Shown piece by piece: positions 61,080-64,000 of a stretch of DNA of 64,000 nt. The stretch is from Desulfonatronum lacustre DSM 10312 (GTDB taxonomy: Bacteria > Desulfobacterota > Desulfovibrionia > Desulfovibrionales > Desulfonatronaceae). The translations under genes and the position numbers were made by a program. Numbering within the stretch: position 1 is the stretch's first letter; the number at the start of each line of letters is the position of its first letter. The notes beneath the pieces are model-generated. The model was not told the DNA's origin, did not search any database, and saw only the letters and a program-made list of their open reading frames with translations. The stretch covers positions 1,855,582 to 1,919,581 of the forward strand of contig NZ_KI912608.1 of assembly GCF_000519265.1 (NCBI RefSeq), written 5' to 3'.

Positions 61080-62504
61080 TCAAAACATCAGCAGCATATC
61101 CGTTTTTTGACGCAAATAAGCGATGTTGGACTGCAACGGCTTACCCTGGGCGTTCTCGCCTTCCAGCACTAGGTTGTCCAGAAACGCCTGGCCACGTTCC
61201 CGCGCCTGATGCAGCGTCTCTCCCCAGACAATGCCCAAGGCCAAATTTGGGTCGTATTCTGTTGGGATGTCGTACGGTTTGTCCGTGGGTACATGCGTGA
61301 AGACCTGGACCCAGGGCTCGTCTTTCCAAGAGAAACGGTCGATTCGCCCGACCCAGGGCACGAATTTGTTGTCCGGCTCCTCGGCGATGATCCGGTACTC
61401 GATCCCGACACCGTCGAACACGATGCCTTTCTGGGCGTATCCCATGGGCTCGCCCAGCCCCAAACGGATCTGCTCCGCGATCAAATTGACCTGCTTCTTG
61501 CCCGGAAGCCTGGAAATGATGGCGCTGACTCCGTTCTCCACCTGAATACGAGTGTTCACTTCAAGCAAAAACGGCTGCCCGTTCGGCGTGACGATCCACT
61601 CCCAGGTGCCGACGTTGTCGTAGCGGACCTCCCTGGCCATGGTCAGGGAGTGGTTGATGATGGAATCAAGCACCTCCCCGGCGTCAAAGGCATACGTCAC
61701 GAACTGCGGGGCAAACCCCGGTGCGACTTCGATTCGTTTTTGCCGCCCGATACTTTGCACCGAACAATTTCTGGTACCGAAGTGGACGATGTTCGTCCCG
61801 GAGCGCTCGGCCACGATCTGCACTTCAAGATGGTTGAAGTCAAAAATGCGCTGCTCCACCAGTACGCCTTCATCTCGAAATTGTCGTTTGGCATAGTTGC
61901 GCACTCGGCGAAAGGTAGCTCGAAACTTATCCGGGTCGTTGACTTCCTCGATGCCCATGCCCCCGCCTCCGGCGGAGGCCTTGACCAGAACCACTGGCCT
62001 ATGCACACCCTGGTCCACCTGAAATGCAAAGAGGGCCTCGGCGATGCTCTCGGCTTCGATCTCATCGTACAGCGGTCGATCCGAGCCGGGGATGGTCGGA
62101 ATGTTCAGGCTCCGGGCCAGGCGCTTGGTATTGATCTTGTCTCCGAGATCGCGAATAACGGCCCAGGATGGTCCGATAAAAATCAACGGGCGGCCGCGCT
62201 CGCTGGCACGACGGGCGAACCGGTGATCCTCGGCGTAAAACCCGTACCCAGGATGAATGGCGGTCGCTCCGGAGACATCCGCCACCGAAAACATTTCATT
62301 TGGGTCGTAGTAGGAACTGATCCTGTATAAGGCCTGCTCACCACCCAACTCCACGGCCAACCGGCAATGCCCGGACGCCACGTCCTCCTTGGTGGTGACG
62401 CAGACGAAATCCAAGCCGAGCTGCTCGCAAGCCCGGATGATCCGAATGGCAATTTCGCCGCGATTGGCGATAAGGACTTTATGTTTGCTTCGCGTTTGCT
62501 TCAT
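61080..62504 (-). CDS. accC: Biotin carboxylase AccC-like
   Basis: 474 residues in the ATP-grasp/biotin-carboxylase pattern: KVLIANRGEIAIRIIRACEQLG, AIHPGYGFYAEDHRFARRASERG, VLVKASAGGGGMGIEEVND, RIFDFNHLEVQIVAERSGT, RNCSVQSIGRQKRIEVAP and FLLEVNTRIQVENGVSA. It makes carboxybiotin for the AccA-AccD fusion. VENGVSA replaces the usual VEHxVTE, a small departure at the active site. It overlaps the PilZ gene by 26 bases and is separated from the AccA-AccD fusion by 245 bases with no recognised features. Confidence 0.9.
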   Translation of the reverse strand: MKQTRSKHKVLIANRGEIAIRIIRACEQLGLDFVCVTTKEDVASGHCRLAVELGGEQALYRISSYYDPNEMFSVADVSGATAIHPGYGFYAEDHRFARRASERGRPLIFIGPSWAVIRDLGDKINTKRLARSLNIPTIPGSDRPLYDEIEAESIAEALFAFQVDQGVHRPVVLVKASAGGGGMGIEEVNDPDKFRATFRRVRNYAKRQFRDEGVLVEQRIFDFNHLEVQIVAERSGTNIVHFGTRNCSVQSIGRQKRIEVAPGFAPQFVTYAFDAGEVLDSIINHSLTMAREVRYDNVGTWEWIVTPNGQPFLLEVNTRIQVENGVSAIISRLPGKKQVNLIAEQIRLGLGEPMGYAQKGIVFDGVGIEYRIIAEEPDNKFVPWVGRIDRFSWKDEPWVQVFTHVPTDKPYDIPTEYDPNLALGIVWGETLHQARERGQAFLDNLVLEGENAQGKPLQSNIAYLRQKTDMLLMF

Positions 62505-62907
62505 CCTCGCCCTGCTGTTTCTGAAATTTACGGATTTTGATCCATCGCTTTTGAATTTCCAAGCTGAGCTTGTCCATGCGCTGCTCCTGGAGCTTGGACA
62601 TATTCGGAAACGTACACGCCACCAGGATGCCATCCCGGATTGTGACGATTTTGGCATCCAGTCCGGCAACCCAGACCTTTCCTTGAACATGCACGTCCAC
62701 CGTCACTGTTTGCCCACTCTGAAAGGATTTTGACTCGTCCTTGAAGGCCAAGCCAAATGTGCTCAGATCGACCACGGGGTAAAATGCTTCTCGTTCCAGG
62801 AGCCAAACCGTAAGTCCCGGAAGATGGACGCGAACGGCCCGGCGGTGATGATCCCGATGACCATCATTCGGATATTCGACCGAAAAGTCGAGCGGTTCAA
62901 TTCCCAA
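62479..62907 (-). CDS. PilZ-like domain protein
   Basis: 142 residues. HRDHHRRAVRVHLPGLTVWLL and PVVDLSTFGLAFKDE fit the c-di-GMP-binding PilZ pattern (RxxxR ... D-x-S-x-x-G), followed by a helical tail rich in Lys and Gln. Placed between the stator genes and accC, with overlaps on both sides, it may control the motor in response to c-di-GMP. Confidence 0.75.
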   Translation of the reverse strand: MGIEPLDFSVEYPNDGHRDHHRRAVRVHLPGLTVWLLEREAFYPVVDLSTFGLAFKDESKSFQSGQTVTVDVHVQGKVWVAGLDAKIVTIRDGILVACTFPNMSKLQEQRMDKLSLEIQKRWIKIRKFQKQQGEDEANAKQT

Positions 62908-63661
62908 TGCGCTTCTCCAAGACGAATTCGACTCGTCTGTTTCTGCTTCGATTTTCGTCAGTGGTATTCGGAAAAAGAGGATACATTTCCGCCAACCCCG
63001 TGGACGTCAACCGTACCGGCTCAATGCCGAGTTCCATAAGATAGCGTAGGACGTTCACGGCACGCAAGGCGGATATTTCCCAATTGTCCTCGAATCGTCC
63101 GCCGCTTCGGGGGGGAATATCATCCGTAAAGCCCCGAATATTAATGGTTTGATCATGATAGCGAATAAAAAAATCCTTAAGTTCCGCGATGACGCGCCGT
63201 CCTTCGGGAGTCAAGGTGACCTGCCCCAGTCCGAACAAAACGTCTCCCGGTACCCGCAAGGTGATCGTTCCTTCATCAAATACAGCCCCGACAACTCCTT
63301 CCAACCCTTTGGTATTTTGGTAATACCGAAAATCAGAAAAAATACGACGCTGATTCTCAACCACCTGCCTATGCAGCATCGCCTGATCGATAAACACGCC
63401 GATGTCTTCGGCGGGAATTCTATCCGCCCCAAGCGTACCTCCCATGGTATCGCCCAAGGCCATGCGCACGGAGAAAAACGACTCTTGAAAGCGCTCGTCA
63501 TCCAAAGTGGACATGGTGAAAAGCAAAATAAAAAAAACCAGGAGCAACAGACACATGTCCGTGAATGTCACCATCCAGTCTTTATCGCCCTCACCATTTT
63601 CGTCGAGGTCGGACTCCAAGATCGACGTACTTTGGGAAGAAATTTGAAAATCAACGCTCAC
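62897..63661 (-). CDS. motB: MotB-like flagellar stator protein with OmpA domain
   Basis: 254 residues. DWMVTFTDMCLLLLVFFILLFTMS is the single membrane segment carrying the proton/sodium-binding aspartate; the C-terminal OmpA-like domain (VTLTPEGRRVIAELKDFFIRYHDQTINIRGFTDD, NWEISALRAVNVLRYLMELGI, SRNRRVEFVLEKR) binds peptidoglycan. It starts at GTG 63661, overlapping the end of motA by 11 bases, with AAAGGA before it. Confidence 0.9.
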   Translation of the reverse strand: MSVDFQISSQSTSILESDLDENGEGDKDWMVTFTDMCLLLLVFFILLFTMSTLDDERFQESFFSVRMALGDTMGGTLGADRIPAEDIGVFIDQAMLHRQVVENQRRIFSDFRYYQNTKGLEGVVGAVFDEGTITLRVPGDVLFGLGQVTLTPEGRRVIAELKDFFIRYHDQTINIRGFTDDIPPRSGGRFEDNWEISALRAVNVLRYLMELGIEPVRLTSTGLAEMYPLFPNTTDENRSRNRRVEFVLEKRIGN

Positions 63662-64000
63662 TGCGACGGTCCTTTGGAGGAACGAAAGAGGAGAGCTTTT
63701 CGTAGACAAGCCGCGGATTATTGTTTTCGAGAATGCACTTCGCGCCTTCGAAAATAATGTGCAGATGCAAAACTTCCTCCTGACTCCGGCTCCGTAATTT
63801 CCCAGCAACGGGCAGGAATACCAAGCTGGCCATCATGGCACCATAGAAGGTGGTCAGCAAGGCCACGGCCATGGCCGGACCGATGGATGACGGGTCATGA
63901 AGAGCGGCCAGCATCTGCACGAGGCCGATCAACGTGCCGATCATGCCGAAGGAAGGAGCATACGCCCCCATCCGCTTGAATACATCGTGTACAATAAGAT
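63651..64000 (-). CDS. motA: MotA-like flagellar stator protein, C-terminal part (truncated by window edge)
   Basis: The frame is open to the window end. LIVHDVFKRMGAYAPSFGMIGTLIGLVQMLAAL and GPAMAVALLTTFYGAMMASLVFLPVAGKL are the third and fourth membrane regions of MotA, with the proline-rich channel face. It forms the ion channel of the motor with MotB. Confidence 0.92.
   Translation of the reverse strand, partial: LIVHDVFKRMGAYAPSFGMIGTLIGLVQMLAALHDPSSIGPAMAVALLTTFYGAMMASLVFLPVAGKLRSRSQEEVLHLHIIFEGAKCILENNNPRLVYEKLSSFVPPKDRRSER

Overview
This 64 kb window is a GC-rich chromosomal segment from what looks like a sulfate-reducing deltaproteobacterium (Desulfovibrionales-like; inferred from gene content, as there is no rRNA here). 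The pointers are a Tat-exported periplasmic [NiFe] hydrogenase, an HdrD-like CCG-domain Fe-S protein, a CbiK-type cobaltochelatase with a cobalt ECF transporter, an FmdE-family protein, and a fused AccA-AccD carboxyltransferase with separate biotin carboxylase and biotin-carrier-like genes. The window starts inside an RNase E/G gene and ends inside a motA-like gene.

Layout. 1-7.8 kb: RNase E/G end, queH, hemW, a DMT transporter, a DUF4143 AAA ATPase, a NadM-like nucleotidyltransferase, apgM and a TIM-barrel protein. 8.3-12.5 kb: hydrogenase small and large subunits separated by a MITE-like element, then an HdrD-like Fe-S protein. 12.8-16.1 kb: pstSCAB on the minus strand without phoU. 16.5-17.8 kb: a HesB/IscA-like protein and a RelE-like protein with a His-rich tetrapeptide repeat. 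18.1-23.7 kb: a MarR-controlled RND efflux cassette lying between the N- and C-terminal fragments of a second DUF4143 gene. 23.8-34.7 kb: accessory island with a ParE/antitoxin pair, a glycine-zipper membrane protein, a membrane-anchored HSP70-like ATPase, a large HerA/FtsK-type ATPase, a WHH-nuclease toxin with SUKH immunity protein, DUF2283, a WYL regulator and a second SUKH protein. 34.8-41.4 kb: RHH protein, DJ-1/PfpI, a HEPN-like protein, an FKBP, a DksA/TraR protein, prfC, a MazE/MazF pair and a SprA-related protein whose 5' end looks frameshifted. 41.7-45.9 kb: cobalamin riboswitch followed by cbiK-cbiM-cbiL-like-cbiQ-cbiO. 46-51.6 kb: a metal-chelate ABC importer, a DUF4160/DUF2442 pair, FmdE, hemolysin III and MarC. 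51.8-64 kb: serB, two exported proteins, a MocR regulator, ssb, the acetyl-CoA carboxylase genes and a motA-motB-pilZ cluster.

Two things stand out. First, seven dispersed intergenic elements (near 2.2, 5.5, 18.0, 37.3, 41.5, 44.4 and 51.7 kb) each consist of two inverted blocks of degenerate hexanucleotide repeats built on ATCGGN or ATCGAA. They carry inverted outer flanks, and some share cores, like a non-autonomous mobile or hairpin-forming repeat family. Second, the HSP70-like/HerA-like/WHH-nuclease/SUKH locus (24.4-32.6 kb) may be an undescribed toxin-handling or conflict system: both the first membrane protein and the HerA-like ATPase carry the same type of glycine-zipper hairpin, and the toxin turns sharply AT-rich at its C-terminal nuclease end. 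Functions are assigned by motif recognition only; no database search was run.
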